From Bacteroidota bacterium (GTDB taxonomy: Bacteria; Bacteroidota; Bacteroidia; Bacteroidales; F082): a stretch of 63,830 nucleotides of DNA. Position 1 is the stretch's first letter. Each line of letters starts with the position of its first letter. The notes under the pieces were generated by a model, which worked only from the letters and a program-made list of their open reading frames with translations, ran no database searches and had not been told where the DNA came from. The stretch spans positions 1 to 63,830 of the forward strand of contig JABMPH010000418.1 of NCBI GenBank assembly GCA_013203805.1, given 5' to 3'. Below, piece by piece: positions 17,550-28,027 of the stretch. Made by a program: the position numbers and the translations under genes.

Positions 17550-19271
17550 TTAATTAATTATCGCCAACCAATTGTTAATATCTTCTAGTTGTACCGGAGC
17601 AATATCGAGTTTGTTTTTCTTTCTAAATCCATTTAGTTTTTGTTCAATTGCCGATGGTTTTGTCTTTTTTAAAACTTCGATGTTTGGAAAGCCTGCCAGA
17701 ATAAGGTATTCAGCCCAATCAGACGATATTCCCAACTTTATATAGTCATCAGATGTGGTTACTTTTTTCACTGCTTCAGGGCGCATTTGTGGGAAGAACA
17801 ACACTTCTTGAATTGATGATTGATTGGTCATTATCATAACAAGTCTGTCAATTCCAATTCCCATTCCTGAAGTTGGAGGCATGCCATATTCTATGGCACG
17901 TAAGAAGTCCTGATCAATAAGCATAGCCTCATCATCACCTGCTGCAGCCAATTCCATTTGCTCTTCAAATCGGGCACGTTGATCGATTGGATCGTTTAAC
18001 TCGGTGTAAGCATTTGCAAGCTCTTTTCCATTTACCATAAGTTCAAACCTTTCGGTAAGTTCAGGATTATCCCTGTGACGTTTACATAATGGAGACATCT
18101 CAACAGGATAGTCGGTTATAAATGTGGGTTGAATGAATAAACTTTCACATTTTTCTCCAAAAATCTCATCAATTAGCTTACCTACCCCCATTGAAGGATT
18201 AGTTTCAATTTCAAGCTTTTTACAAACTTCAACAAGTTGAGCAACATTCATATCACTAACATCAAAACCTGTGTGTTCTTTAATAGCATCAAGAATACTT
18301 AACCTTTTGAAAGGTGTTTTGAAGTCGATAATATTTTCGCCAACCTGAACTTTTGTAGTACCATGAAGTTCATTGGCTATTTTCTCAATCATGTTTTCGG
18401 TCATTTCCATCATCCAGAAATAATCCTTATACGCAACATAAATCTCCATCTGTGTAAACTCAGGATTATGAAACCTACTCATGCCTTCATTTCTAAAATC
18501 CTTGGCAAACTCATACACGCCATCATATCCTCCAACAATAAGCCGCTTTAAGTATAACTCATTGGCAACTCGTAAATATAGGGGAATGTTTAATGCATTA
18601 TGATGTGTTATAAATGGCTTTGCAGCTGCTCCTCCGGGAATTGATTGGAGAATTGGTGTTTCTACTTCTAAGTATCCTTTATCATTGAGAAAATCACGCA
18701 TGGTTCTAATTACCCGTGCTCTTTTAACAAAGGTATCTTTAACGCCCTCATTAACTATCAAATCAACATAACGTTGTCGATATCTCTGATCAGGATCAGT
18801 AAAAGCGTCATATATCTCTCCATCCTTTTCCTTTACTATTGGCAGCGGACGTAGTGATTTTGTGAGAATGGTAAATTCCTTAACATGAACAGTTATTTCA
18901 CCCATCTTTGTAATAAATACAAAGCCTTTAACACCAATGATATCACCAATATCAAGAAGACGTTTAAATACAGTATTGTAAAGTGTTTTGTCATCTCCCG
19001 GACAAATTTCATCGCGTTTAAAGTATAACTGAATTCTTCCTGATGAATCCATTAGCTCCAAAAATGAGGCGGCTCCCATAATACGTCGACTCATTATGCG
19101 ACCTGCTATACAAACATCTTGATATAATGTATCATCTGTAGGAAAATTATTACTTATATCAGCGGCAAGCGCATTTACTTTATATTCTTCAGGAGGATAA
19201 GCATTGATACCCAATTTGTTCAGCTCTTGAAGGGCATTTCGCCTTATTTGTTCTTGTTCACTTAGTTGCAT
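17550..19271 (-). CDS. lysS: Lysyl-tRNA synthetase, class II
   Basis: The ATG at 19271 gives 573 residues starting [17 protein letters not shown], matching the usual Bacteroidota LysS N-terminus. A longer frame beginning at a TTG (19292) is rejected because that TTG lies inside the -7 box. The N-terminal OB fold (about 50-160) binds the anticodon. Catalytic motif 2 is [15 protein letters not shown] and motif 3 is [11 protein letters not shown]. It charges tRNA-Lys. The last 60 residues ([21 protein letters not shown] and following) are an extra C-terminal helical extension common in Bacteroidetes LysS. Confidence 0.95.
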   Translation of the reverse strand: MQLSEQEQIRRNALQELNKLGINAYPPEEYKVNALAADISNNFPTDDTLYQDVCIAGRIMSRRIMGAASFLELMDSSGRIQLYFKRDEICPGDDKTLYNTVFKRLLDIGDIIGVKGFVFITKMGEITVHVKEFTILTKSLRPLPIVKEKDGEIYDAFTDPDQRYRQRYVDLIVNEGVKDTFVKRARVIRTMRDFLNDKGYLEVETPILQSIPGGAAAKPFITHHNALNIPLYLRVANELYLKRLIVGGYDGVYEFAKDFRNEGMSRFHNPEFTQMEIYVAYKDYFWMMEMTENMIEKIANELHGTTKVQVGENIIDFKTPFKRLSILDAIKEHTGFDVSDMNVAQLVEVCKKLEIETNPSMGVGKLIDEIFGEKCESLFIQPTFITDYPVEMSPLCKRHRDNPELTERFELMVNGKELANAYTELNDPIDQRARFEEQMELAAAGDDEAMLIDQDFLRAIEYGMPPTSGMGIGIDRLVMIMTNQSSIQEVLFFPQMRPEAVKKVTTSDDYIKLGISSDWAEYLILAGFPNIEVLKKTKPSAIEQKLNGFRKKNKLDIAPVQLEDINNWLAIIN

Positions 19272-19289
19272 GATTGAAAAAATTTTGTG

Positions 19290-19297
19290 CAAAGATA
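19290..19297 (-). promoter_or_regulatory. Bacteroidota -7 promoter box (TATCTTTG) for lysS
   Basis: Reads TATCTTTG on the minus strand, 18 bases before the lysS ATG. Its 5' side overlaps the T-run of the terminator of the upstream T9SS gene. Confidence 0.6.
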
Positions 19298-19340
19298 AAA
19301 AAAAAGCTGCCCCCCATTGAACTTGCAGAGGAAGCAGCTT
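19296..19340 (-). terminator. Rho-independent terminator of the Omp28-like T9SS gene
   Basis: On the minus strand AAGCTGC (19340-19334) pairs with GCAGCTT (19310-19304) and is followed by a run of T. It lies 23 bases past the stop codon of the upstream gene. Confidence 0.75.
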
Positions 19341-19362
19341 ACTACAAAAGTTTAATTATTTC

Positions 19363-20871
19363 CTATTTTAGGAAGACTTTTTTACTAACGCTTTGTGTAT
19401 CATTTTTGATTTGTACAAAATATATTCCCTTTGGGTTGTTACTAAGATCAATACTTACTAACTCTGATCCTTGAACATTAACATTTTGTACATAAATTAC
19501 TTTACCAACAATATCAATTACCTGAAGCTCGGCGTTGTTTAAATCTTGTGCATTAATGCTAAGATTAAACTGACCGGGGGTTGGATTTGGATAAATATCA
19601 AGAGAAACAGCTTCTGGGTTTTCATTAACACCAACACAGTTTACAACTGTAATTAGCTGTTCAGCATAATTTTCACAACCAAACTCATCGGTATATGTAT
19701 ACATAACAGCAAAATCGCCTACACCTGATTCGGTAGGATGGAAATACATTCCTTCAGTAACAAATCCACCTGAATATACACCACCTTCAGGAGTTCCCTG
19801 AGTTAACAAATAAGGATCCCAACTTTCGTTACAAAGGTCTTCAACAGCTGCGAAATCAACAGTTGGAAGATTGTGTACACCAATGTAATTTGTTTTAAAA
19901 GCTGTATCGTAACGAGAACCATCATATATAACTAATTGAACATCATATTCACCAACGGCTGCATAATAAACATTAGGGTTCATTAACGCAGATGTTTCAG
20001 GATAGCCACCTTCAAATGTCCATTGATATTGAATTGGATCACCAATACTTGTGCTGGCAAAATGAGCTGTCCCTGATTCGCAAATATCAGAAGGTTCAGC
20101 TTCAAAATCAGCTAACCATGTTGGGTAACCTGGATCTAAATCTAACATCATTACACTACCTGTACTTAATACAAATTTGTTGCCATTATCTTGTAACCAG
20201 CTAATAAGCTCACAATTTTCAGGTACCCAGGTATTGTCAAAAGTAAATGATAATTCTAGTTCTACAGTACTGTTGTTTGTTGGAAATACAACGGCTGTAC
20301 CATATGCATCAGGAATCATCATTCTCTCGGTATAGTCAATAGATGACTGACCTTGCCAGTTATAAGGAATATCTGTTTCGGTAAGTGCAAAATGTATAAC
20401 GATATCATCTGACCCTGAATAAGCGGCAATTTTGTCAACAGTAACTTTGATATTGTATTCATCACCAGTATTTTCTCCAGTAATAGCTACAGCAAATGAT
20501 GTTTGTTGTTGTATACGTGCATTTACAATTGGAAGAAAATTACCATACATACTTGTTGTATTGCTACCACCAACTACTTGATTATATTCACCATCAAATT
20601 GTGTTGTAGGATATCCTGTTATACCATAATAAGAAGTACGAAGAGCGGCTTCAGGAGTATTAAAGGGATCGCCACTTGCATAACTATGGTATTCAATACC
20701 AGCTACTGGATCATCGTTTGTGTAAAGGTCATGTAATCCCATAGCCGCACCAGGACAATATTGGCATCCGGTTCCAGTTCCAACTTCAACTAATACTTCA
20801 TATCTGTCGATTTGAGCAGAAAGAGCGAAGATTGCAAAAGTTGCTAAAAAAGTAAAGATTAATTTTTTCAT
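19363..20871 (-). CDS. Omp28-like thioredoxin-fold/PKD protein with T9SS sorting domain
   Basis: 502 residues. The signal peptide is MKKLIFTFLATFAIFALSA, followed by Gln. An Omp28-related thioredoxin-like domain fills about 25-240 with a CQYC redox-type motif at 36-39 and cis-Pro-like YGITGYPTTQFDG. A PKD domain (about 255-345: YQWTFEGG, VYYAAVGEYDVQLVIYDG) follows, then a Cys-containing Ig-like stretch. The last 80 residues are a type A T9SS domain: LDIYPNPTPGQFNLSI, IVGKVIY, NPKGIYFVQI, and SKKVFLK at the end. Export through the inner membrane by Sec and then through the outer membrane by T9SS is expected. The CxxC suggests a disulfide or redox role, but this is unproven. Confidence 0.85.
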   Translation of the reverse strand: MKKLIFTFLATFAIFALSAQIDRYEVLVEVGTGTGCQYCPGAAMGLHDLYTNDDPVAGIEYHSYASGDPFNTPEAALRTSYYGITGYPTTQFDGEYNQVVGGSNTTSMYGNFLPIVNARIQQQTSFAVAITGENTGDEYNIKVTVDKIAAYSGSDDIVIHFALTETDIPYNWQGQSSIDYTERMMIPDAYGTAVVFPTNNSTVELELSFTFDNTWVPENCELISWLQDNGNKFVLSTGSVMMLDLDPGYPTWLADFEAEPSDICESGTAHFASTSIGDPIQYQWTFEGGYPETSALMNPNVYYAAVGEYDVQLVIYDGSRYDTAFKTNYIGVHNLPTVDFAAVEDLCNESWDPYLLTQGTPEGGVYSGGFVTEGMYFHPTESGVGDFAVMYTYTDEFGCENYAEQLITVVNCVGVNENPEAVSLDIYPNPTPGQFNLSINAQDLNNAELQVIDIVGKVIYVQNVNVQGSELVSIDLSNNPKGIYFVQIKNDTQSVSKKVFLK

Positions 20872-20940
20872 AGTAATTGTTTTAATGATTATTTTAAATA
20901 TTTGGTTTTATAGTTTAAATTCAGCTTTTATGGTTTATAC

Positions 20941-20970
20941 ACTAGTAAATAATTGACTAGTAAATAATTA
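20941..20970. repeat. Tandem 15-base direct repeat
   Basis: Two adjacent 15-base copies (20941-20955 and 20956-20970), differing only at the last base, in the 228-base gap between two T9SS genes. They lie about 70 bases before the start of the downstream minus-strand gene. Nothing else is recognised in the gap. Confidence 0.6.
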
Positions 20971-21099
20971 CACTAATTACATTAACACAATATATGACAA
21001 CAGTTAAATATGAAGCGTAATATACATATTTTTATTGAACTGACACCCAAGTATTACCAAAAGGTTGCATAGTTTTTATACAATCCGAGATTAAAAAAA

Positions 21100-24000
21100 T
21101 TACTCGATCATAATTATCCTTTTGGAGATTTTATGTCCTTTTAATAATAGTATTGCGGTATAATAACCAGATTCAAGATTTTCGATATCCACATATATTT
21201 TTCTAGAATTTACTAAATCAGCATTGCTTTTCTGATATACAATGTCCCCTGTGGAATTAACAATTCTTAAATCACTATTTTCACTTAGTTTATTTGAAAA
21301 ATCAATCTGAAATTTACCTTTATTGGGATTTGGATAAATGTTTATGGAAACACTTTCCATTTCAAAAATACCTGTACAATTAACAAAATCGACTTCTATA
21401 TCATCAGTTTCTGAACACCCAAGTAGATTAGTTACTTCAACTAAATGATTTTGAATACCATGCCCAAACCCGGTAGTATCAACAAAAATAGTTTGAGTAG
21501 TATCGCCATTTGACCATAAATACGATAAACCTGGATTACCTGCATTCAAAATTATAGTTTTGGAAGCACATAAACTAGTGTCGGCTCCCAAATTTATCTG
21601 AGGTGTTGGTAAAGTTGTTACAAACACCGAGTCAATCGACATATGATCCCCATCATTTATTTGGGCAATATACCATGTTGGAACCAGAGGAATGGCAAAT
21701 GGCCTCGCTTTTTCTGAAACATAACCAATGGGATTTGATGCCCAATTATATGATATGGAATCGAATATGCCCGAAACCTGTGCCTGTAGGACAATCAATT
21801 TCCCCGGACAAACTTCATTGGGAATAGCATTTGCTCTTACTATTAGATGATCTACTCTGAGCGATAGTGTAATTTGATTTATTCCTGATTCAGGATCATT
21901 TGAGAAGATATTTGCATTTGTTGAATAATCACCTTCTGGTAAATCAATGGCATTAAAAACAATTGTTACAATACTAGAGTCGCCAGGATTAATTGTATCT
22001 GACCGTGGAAAAATATCAACCCATCCTTGAACAAATACCGTGTAATCTTCAACTTCTCCAAAATTTGTTTCACCACAGGGATTAAGATTTCCTGTGTAAG
22101 TAAGTCGAACTCTCATTTTAGTAGTTCCGCTTACAGCACCAGGTGGAGGTGAAATTAAGCCAACAAAAAACTCAGTTCCCGGTATACTTTCTAAAACAGT
22201 AATTTCATTTTCATCAAATATTTCATCCCCACTCCAGTCGATCCATGTTGCACATTGATCCAGGTCGTAAGGATTACCATTGGTAACCGTAATTTCATAA
22301 CTTTCTCCAACTTTCATTGTTGTCGACATGTTGGTATAATCCGTATAATTGTCATTGCCTGTACCTAAATTAATTATCTCCCCAACTTCAACCCCACTAA
22401 TGTATTCCTGCCCGACCCCACTATTTCCAGTTGCATTGCAATAGTCTCGACTTTTAGAAAGTGATGAATTTAGACTTATTGAATAATGCAAATCGAGTTG
22501 ACCCTGATTTATGACTAAAATTTGTTTTTCAGATGTATTACCTTTAGCAAGATGATCAGAAATACTATCCGGATTTGTTGAAATAATAACATTCCCCCAT
22601 TGCAATGCTATTCCTGACGCTCCTGATTCAATTCCATCAGAATAGTATGCCGTTACCCTATATCTATAAACTCCATAATCTGGAAGTATTTCTATAAAAG
22701 AAGTATCAACCGTTGATGCTATTGAATCCCCATCTCGATAAATAATAAACTCCATAAATTCTGGAGTAGATTCATAGGACCACATGAGTTGTGATTCTCC
22801 TGTTTCAAAAACTATATCGCCGGACAATTCAAAAGGTCGGTTAACAGGATTTGTTTGATAAGGGGAACAATACGACATTGCATAGCCAGCTCGATTATCT
22901 GTCCAAATAGGATAAACCATACCATTTTTTGCATGAATTCCAAGATAGTCACCCATATAACTATCAGCTAATCCGGGTATTGGAGCCGGTGTGAAGCTCA
23001 CATCACTAACCTTAAACTCATCCCATGAAAAACCCCCATCAACAGAATTGGCACAGTAAACTTCACATTGATTTGAGTTTACATTTCGATCGTCGTAATA
23101 TATCATGCTAAGAATACCATGAGTTGGATCGCAGCATATCCATGGCAAATAATGTTCTTTTCCCTGACCTAACACATCCTGATTTACTCTAATGGGCTCA
23201 GTCCATGAATCTCCATAATCTATTGATTTTATTAAATATATATCAATATCTTCTCCGGTATTAATGCCGGGAATTCCAATATTTGCCCATGTTACATAAA
23301 TGGAACCTTTATCAGCACTATTACTGTTATCAACGGTTGAAACCGGAAAAGAGTTAACTCGCATGTTTTTGGAAGTGCGTGATGCTCTGATTCCTCGTAT
23401 ATTTGAAATAATTCTTTTGGATGGCTCCCATGTAGCTCCCCCATCATGAGATAATGCCATCCCTATTGCAACTTCATCGCTACCGCCCGAAAGCCAATTA
23501 TCATATATAGCCCATACAGCATATACTTCGCCATTGGGTCCTGTGCTTAAGTTTACACCTTGATTGTGACTCCCTGCATTAACATCGGAGCTAATACTGC
23601 CAATAATAGTCCATGTTTCACCATCATCGGTCGAATAGCTAAACCCTATTTCACCTAGGTTAAAATCACTGAAGTTGGTCCATGCTACATATAAATTACC
23701 TTCAAAAGGGCTATCTGGATTATTATCAATCCACATATGATTTTTATCTACAATAATACTTGGGTTAGGAGTAGCATTATTAACAACCCATGAAATTCCC
23801 TGGTCATCAGAATATGAAACCGATAACCCTCCATTGTTATTAATATAGTTCACATACCACCTCCCATTTAATCCAATTACTGCTGCAGGATCACCACCAT
23901 TGTCTTCGCCTGCACCTTCGATATTACCTTCCCAGTTTGTACTCGAATTAAACGAAAACAAAGCATTGGCACCATAAATAATGTCAACGGTACCGTTTGT

Positions 24001-24339
24001 GGAATTATTTGAATTTAGAAGATTTGTTTCGTCAAGCGGGTTAATGAAAACTGAGTTTTCGCTTTGAACCGAACTGATTTCTGTAACAGGAACATCGGGC
24101 GAATCAAGAGTTGAAACTGTATGAGCCCGAATAGTACTTCCTGTATAGATAGCTTCTTTTACTTTAACATCAGGATTATATGGTACTAATCCCTTTCTGG
24201 CGACTCGTTTCCAATAACCTTGATTATCAATTCGGGTATCAACCTGTTCCTGAGTGTTTCTATTATTAACAGCTCTATTAACACCAAACCCCAAAGCAAG
24301 TAATAATGATATTACCAGAATCAGTTTCGCCGTTTTCAT
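21100..24339 (-). CDS. Large T9SS-secreted BNR/sialidase-like and GEVED-domain protein (paralogue 1)
   Basis: 1079 residues. The N-terminal signal/anchor is MKTAKLILVISLLLALGFGV. Residues about 105-515 form a sialidase-type beta-propeller with Asp-box-like repeats (SYSDDQGISWV, SYSTDDGETWT, ALSHDGGATWE, SIDYGDSWTEP, SVDGGFSWDE). A fibronectin-like stretch (520-605) follows, then a GEVED domain with CATWIDWSGDEIFDENE and NFGEVEDYTVFV, then Ig/PKD-like repeats including LGADTSLCASKTIILNAGNPG. The final 75 residues are a T9SS type A domain (SINIYPNPNKGKFQIDF ... ISKRIIMIE). The complete glycosidase catalytic set is not evident, so binding or another hydrolase activity is as likely as sialidase. 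It is paralogous to the gene just upstream. Confidence 0.85.
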   Translation of the reverse strand: MKTAKLILVISLLLALGFGVNRAVNNRNTQEQVDTRIDNQGYWKRVARKGLVPYNPDVKVKEAIYTGSTIRAHTVSTLDSPDVPVTEISSVQSENSVFINPLDETNLLNSNNSTNGTVDIIYGANALFSFNSSTNWEGNIEGAGEDNGGDPAAVIGLNGRWYVNYINNNGGLSVSYSDDQGISWVVNNATPNPSIIVDKNHMWIDNNPDSPFEGNLYVAWTNFSDFNLGEIGFSYSTDDGETWTIIGSISSDVNAGSHNQGVNLSTGPNGEVYAVWAIYDNWLSGGSDEVAIGMALSHDGGATWEPSKRIISNIRGIRASRTSKNMRVNSFPVSTVDNSNSADKGSIYVTWANIGIPGINTGEDIDIYLIKSIDYGDSWTEPIRVNQDVLGQGKEHYLPWICCDPTHGILSMIYYDDRNVNSNQCEVYCANSVDGGFSWDEFKVSDVSFTPAPIPGLADSYMGDYLGIHAKNGMVYPIWTDNRAGYAMSYCSPYQTNPVNRPFELSGDIVFETGESQLMWSYESTPEFMEFIIYRDGDSIASTVDTSFIEILPDYGVYRYRVTAYYSDGIESGASGIALQWGNVIISTNPDSISDHLAKGNTSEKQILVINQGQLDLHYSISLNSSLSKSRDYCNATGNSGVGQEYISGVEVGEIINLGTGNDNYTDYTNMSTTMKVGESYEITVTNGNPYDLDQCATWIDWSGDEIFDENEITVLESIPGTEFFVGLISPPPGAVSGTTKMRVRLTYTGNLNPCGETNFGEVEDYTVFVQGWVDIFPRSDTINPGDSSIVTIVFNAIDLPEGDYSTNANIFSNDPESGINQITLSLRVDHLIVRANAIPNEVCPGKLIVLQAQVSGIFDSISYNWASNPIGYVSEKARPFAIPLVPTWYIAQINDGDHMSIDSVFVTTLPTPQINLGADTSLCASKTIILNAGNPGLSYLWSNGDTTQTIFVDTTGFGHGIQNHLVEVTNLLGCSETDDIEVDFVNCTGIFEMESVSINIYPNPNKGKFQIDFSNKLSENSDLRIVNSTGDIVYQKSNADLVNSRKIYVDIENLESGYYTAILLLKGHKISKRIIMIE

Positions 24340-24420
24340 TTCAATATCAATTTAATAATACGCAATATAATACTATTGATAATAATAACTCACTTTTCGT
24401 TGCATGAAACATAAGTAAAT

Positions 24421-24457
24421 AAAAAAGGGCTATCTAACAACAGTCAGATAACCCTTT
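24421..24457 (-). terminator. Rho-independent terminator of BNR/GEVED paralogue 2
   Basis: On the minus strand AAAGGGTTATCT pairs imperfectly with AGATAGCCCTTTTTT across a short loop, and ends in T residues. It is 22 bases past the stop of the 24479-27913 gene, between the two paralogues. Confidence 0.7.
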
Positions 24458-24478
24458 CATAAGTTTATATAAATTGAA

Positions 24479-27400
24479 TTATTTTCTTAGTACAATCCTT
24501 CTTGTTTTTGAAGCACCATTACTCGATACAGAAACAGTATAAATACCATCAGTAAAATTACTTATATCGATTTTCTGAGTGTTAGTACCCGACACAACAA
24601 TGCCATAATTAGAGAAAACTATTTTCCCTGAAATATTCATTACCTGAACATCAACCGGCTTATTGCTTTCGCCTACTAACTCCAAATTAAAAACTCCACT
24701 TGAAGGATTTGGATAAATTTTCAAGCTAATTGAATTAAGTTCGTCAATCCCTGTGCAATCCAAAAATTCCACCATAACGCTTCCGTCGTTTATACAACCC
24801 GATGGGTTTGTAACCTGAACGGTAAAATCCTGAATTCCATAACCATGCCCCAATGTGTCAGCAACAATAGTTTGAGTTGTGGCATCGTTAGACCATAGGT
24901 AAAATGAACCAGCATTTCCGGCATCAAGCGTAATAGTTGCTCCGCCACAAATTGTAGTATCAGAGCCTAGCTCTACTGTTGGGATAGTCGCAAAATCAAG
25001 ATAAACAGTATCAGTTGTTGAACATCCATTTTCGTTTGTAACTTGAGCCCAAACCATTGTTAATCCTGATCCTGAAGCTGTTATTACCTGTGACGTTTCA
25101 TCAGTTGACCACAAATAAGTATCACCGGGATTACCTGCGTCGAGGTCATGAAATGTTTCACCACAAAGCACCATATCACCACCAAGATCAACCAAAGGTT
25201 TATCATAAACTGTTACCGAAACAGATGCCTCAACAGTTACAGTTCCATCAAAAACAGAAACAAAATATTCTGTATTTTCCAATGGCTCTACAATTGGATT
25301 TATTTCTGTGGATGTAAAACCCTCAGGAACTGAAGTCCATGCATAAGTATAGGTTCCAGAACCTCCACTTACAAGAGCTTCTAATTGTGTTGTTTCTCCT
25401 ATACATAATTCCATTGGGTCAGCTGATGCGGCTAATTCAAGGTCTGTTACATGAAGTGTAAAATCAACAATATACCCCGGATTTTCAAGGTCGTTAGTAA
25501 TTAGAATAATATCATCAGCATATGTTCCCTGTGTCATACCGGCTGCATCAAATGTAACAGTTACCAACAGTGAGTCGCCTGGAACAATCGATCCATTATC
25601 AGGATCCAATGAAAGCCAGCTTGCAATTGCTACAGAATAATCTTCTACTTCACCATATTCAGTATCATCATATGCGTTAAGAGTTTCCGATCCTGATAAA
25701 CGTATTCTCATTCCTGCAACACCCTGTTTAACTCCTTTTTGTACATTTATTGTTCCCCTGAAAACTCCAAATTCATCATTATCATTTAGCTCAATTGCTT
25801 TTTCATCAAACACACCATTCTGATCCCAATCAATCCAAACTTTACATTGGTCACCTTTGTAAGGATTCTTACTTCTAACTTCTATTGGATAATTTTGTGA
25901 AGCATTCATACTTACGTACATGCTTGAAAATTTAGAATAATAATCACTAGCAGAGGTATTGGTTAAGTTCCCAATGGTAACTTCATGAATATACTCATCT
26001 CCACCACCTTTGGCAATATCATAATTATATTGATTTAAATTTTTGAAGAAGGGAGATAATGAAAATTCGAGATCAAGTACGCCAGTATTCTTAATCTTCA
26101 TCATCTGTATTTCAATTTCATCGGGATAAACTATGGCAGTATATGCTTCAGGCGTAACTTCAATGGATGAACTTCCATATTGAGTTTCGTCGGTTGTTCC
26201 GGTTGATTCATTGCCACCGCCATATATTGCAGTAACTTCATAAGTGTAATAACCATAGTCAGTTAACTGATCAGTATATGTTAATTCAGTAGTGGTAGAA
26301 AGTAATACATCGTCACGATAAATGTTGAAAAAATCAAATCCTGTTGTTCCAGTAAAATTCCAATCGAGTACACATTCACCAGTTTCCTGATCGGTTTCAG
26401 CAATTAATGAGGTTGGAGCAATAATATCTATAGTTTCAAAAACTGACACATATGTCATCGCACTTCCTGTTCTGTTATCAGTCCATGTGGGATACACATA
26501 TCCATTAAGTGCAGTAATGCCAAGATAATCGCCCATATATCCACTTGCTAATCCTGGAATTGGTGAAGGAGTAAAACTTACATCGCTCACTTGGAAATCT
26601 TCCCAAGTTGTTCCTCCTGTATTTGAAGTTGCTACCCATGCTTCAGCCTGATTGGCGTTAGTATTTCTATTGTCGTAAAATACAACACTCAAAATACCAT
26701 TTGATGGATCGCAAGTAATCCAAGGCATATAATGTGCTTTACCCTGATCGATTGGATCCTGGTTCACTCGAATTGGATTCGACCATGTTTCACCTTCATT
26801 AGATGACATTATCATATATACATCACGATCATTTCCGGTATTTACACCTGGAACACCAATATTCGTCCAAACAACATAAAGGTTACCTCCATTTGGACCA
26901 TCTCTAGTGTCAACAGCCATTACAGGGAAAGTAGCTACTCGCATATTTTGAGGAACGCCAGAGTTTCTAACTCCCCTTATATTTCCAATAATTCTAACTG
27001 CCGGAGACCATGTTTCGCCGCCATCCAATGATTTTGAAAAACCCAATGCTTTCTCGTCTTGTGGCCAGCCATCATATATTGCCCAAACAGCATATGCTTC
27101 TCCATTGGGGCCGCTTTGTACATTCACTCCCTGATTATGACTTCCTGCATTAACAGCAGTACTAATGGTTTTTTTGGCTGACCATGTTTCTCCATTATCG
27201 GCTGAATATTTTAGTACAATTTCATTGTCAGAAGATCCCCCAAAGTCAGTCCAGGCATTGTAAAGATTATTTTCATAAGGGCTTCCTGATTTGCGATCGA
27301 GCCACATATGATTTTTATCTGCCAAGGAACCAGGATTTGGAGCTACTTGAACATGGGTCCACGACTGACCCTGATCATCGGAATGAGCAACACCTTGTCC

Positions 27401-27913
27401 ACTATTTTTAATATAGCCAACATACCACCTGCCGTCGGTTCCAATACATGCGGCTGGGTCACCACTATTGTTTCCACCTGCCCCCGAATTTTCACCAATA
27501 AAGGTTTCTCCACCATCAAAAGTATACAAGTCGTTGGCGCCATATATGGGAGTTCCTCCTGGTCCTCCCGAATTATTTGAATTTAATGCTGTCATATTAT
27601 TGTTGGGATCAACAATAACAGAATTCTCACTTTGAGTTGAATTAGTTGAAACCGGAACGTCGGGTGAGTTTTCAAACCGAACCATTCTCGAATTAATTTT
27701 ACTACCTTTATATATGGCTTCCGGTACTTCAACAACGGGATTGAGAACTGCAAGACCTTCTTTGGCCATTTGTTTCCAATATCCATTATTGTCAATTCGG
27801 GTATTTACTTTAGCTCTTCTTTCTCGCTCTGTATCAGATGAATCACTTATTGCCCAGTTAAAAGCAGTAATCATTAAGATAAAGGCTAATGATAAAAATA
27901 AAAAATTTCGCAT
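24479..27913 (-). CDS. Large T9SS-secreted BNR/sialidase-like and GEVED-domain protein (paralogue 2)
   Basis: 1144 residues with the same domain order as its downstream neighbour. A signal segment (MRNFLFLSLAFILMITAFNWAIS) and a shared N-terminal TRIDNNGYWKQMAKEGL motif open the protein. A BNR propeller (about 100-520: AHSDDQGQSWTHV, YSADNGETWSAKK, SKSLDGGETWSP, SSNEGETWSNP) and a fibronectin-like module follow. A GEVED domain comes next (CKVWIDWDQNGVFDEK, EYGEVEDYSVAI). Three Ig/PKD-like modules include two GxDxxxCG repeats (LGGDMVLCGETFHDLDAG, LGSDTTICGGATITLDAG). A T9SS type A tail (SLKIYPNPSSGVFNLEL ... KTRRIVLRK) ends the protein. It is expected on the cell surface or released. It has one more Gly-Asp-Cys repeat than paralogue 1. 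Confidence 0.85.
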   Translation of the reverse strand: MRNFLFLSLAFILMITAFNWAISDSSDTERERRAKVNTRIDNNGYWKQMAKEGLAVLNPVVEVPEAIYKGSKINSRMVRFENSPDVPVSTNSTQSENSVIVDPNNNMTALNSNNSGGPGGTPIYGANDLYTFDGGETFIGENSGAGGNNSGDPAACIGTDGRWYVGYIKNSGQGVAHSDDQGQSWTHVQVAPNPGSLADKNHMWLDRKSGSPYENNLYNAWTDFGGSSDNEIVLKYSADNGETWSAKKTISTAVNAGSHNQGVNVQSGPNGEAYAVWAIYDGWPQDEKALGFSKSLDGGETWSPAVRIIGNIRGVRNSGVPQNMRVATFPVMAVDTRDGPNGGNLYVVWTNIGVPGVNTGNDRDVYMIMSSNEGETWSNPIRVNQDPIDQGKAHYMPWITCDPSNGILSVVFYDNRNTNANQAEAWVATSNTGGTTWEDFQVSDVSFTPSPIPGLASGYMGDYLGITALNGYVYPTWTDNRTGSAMTYVSVFETIDIIAPTSLIAETDQETGECVLDWNFTGTTGFDFFNIYRDDVLLSTTTELTYTDQLTDYGYYTYEVTAIYGGGNESTGTTDETQYGSSSIEVTPEAYTAIVYPDEIEIQMMKIKNTGVLDLEFSLSPFFKNLNQYNYDIAKGGGDEYIHEVTIGNLTNTSASDYYSKFSSMYVSMNASQNYPIEVRSKNPYKGDQCKVWIDWDQNGVFDEKAIELNDNDEFGVFRGTINVQKGVKQGVAGMRIRLSGSETLNAYDDTEYGEVEDYSVAIASWLSLDPDNGSIVPGDSLLVTVTFDAAGMTQGTYADDIILITNDLENPGYIVDFTLHVTDLELAASADPMELCIGETTQLEALVSGGSGTYTYAWTSVPEGFTSTEINPIVEPLENTEYFVSVFDGTVTVEASVSVTVYDKPLVDLGGDMVLCGETFHDLDAGNPGDTYLWSTDETSQVITASGSGLTMVWAQVTNENGCSTTDTVYLDFATIPTVELGSDTTICGGATITLDAGNAGSFYLWSNDATTQTIVADTLGHGYGIQDFTVQVTNPSGCINDGSVMVEFLDCTGIDELNSISLKIYPNPSSGVFNLELVGESNKPVDVQVMNISGKIVFSNYGIVVSGTNTQKIDISNFTDGIYTVSVSSNGASKTRRIVLRK

Positions 27914-28027
27914 CGTATTTATAAGTGTTAGTTAGATGTAAGCTATGACAGGGAATACCAATGTTAAGTTGTCATGTGACAACCTGATATTTATCATATT
28001 ACAATTGCAAAAGTAATAAAAACTTAA

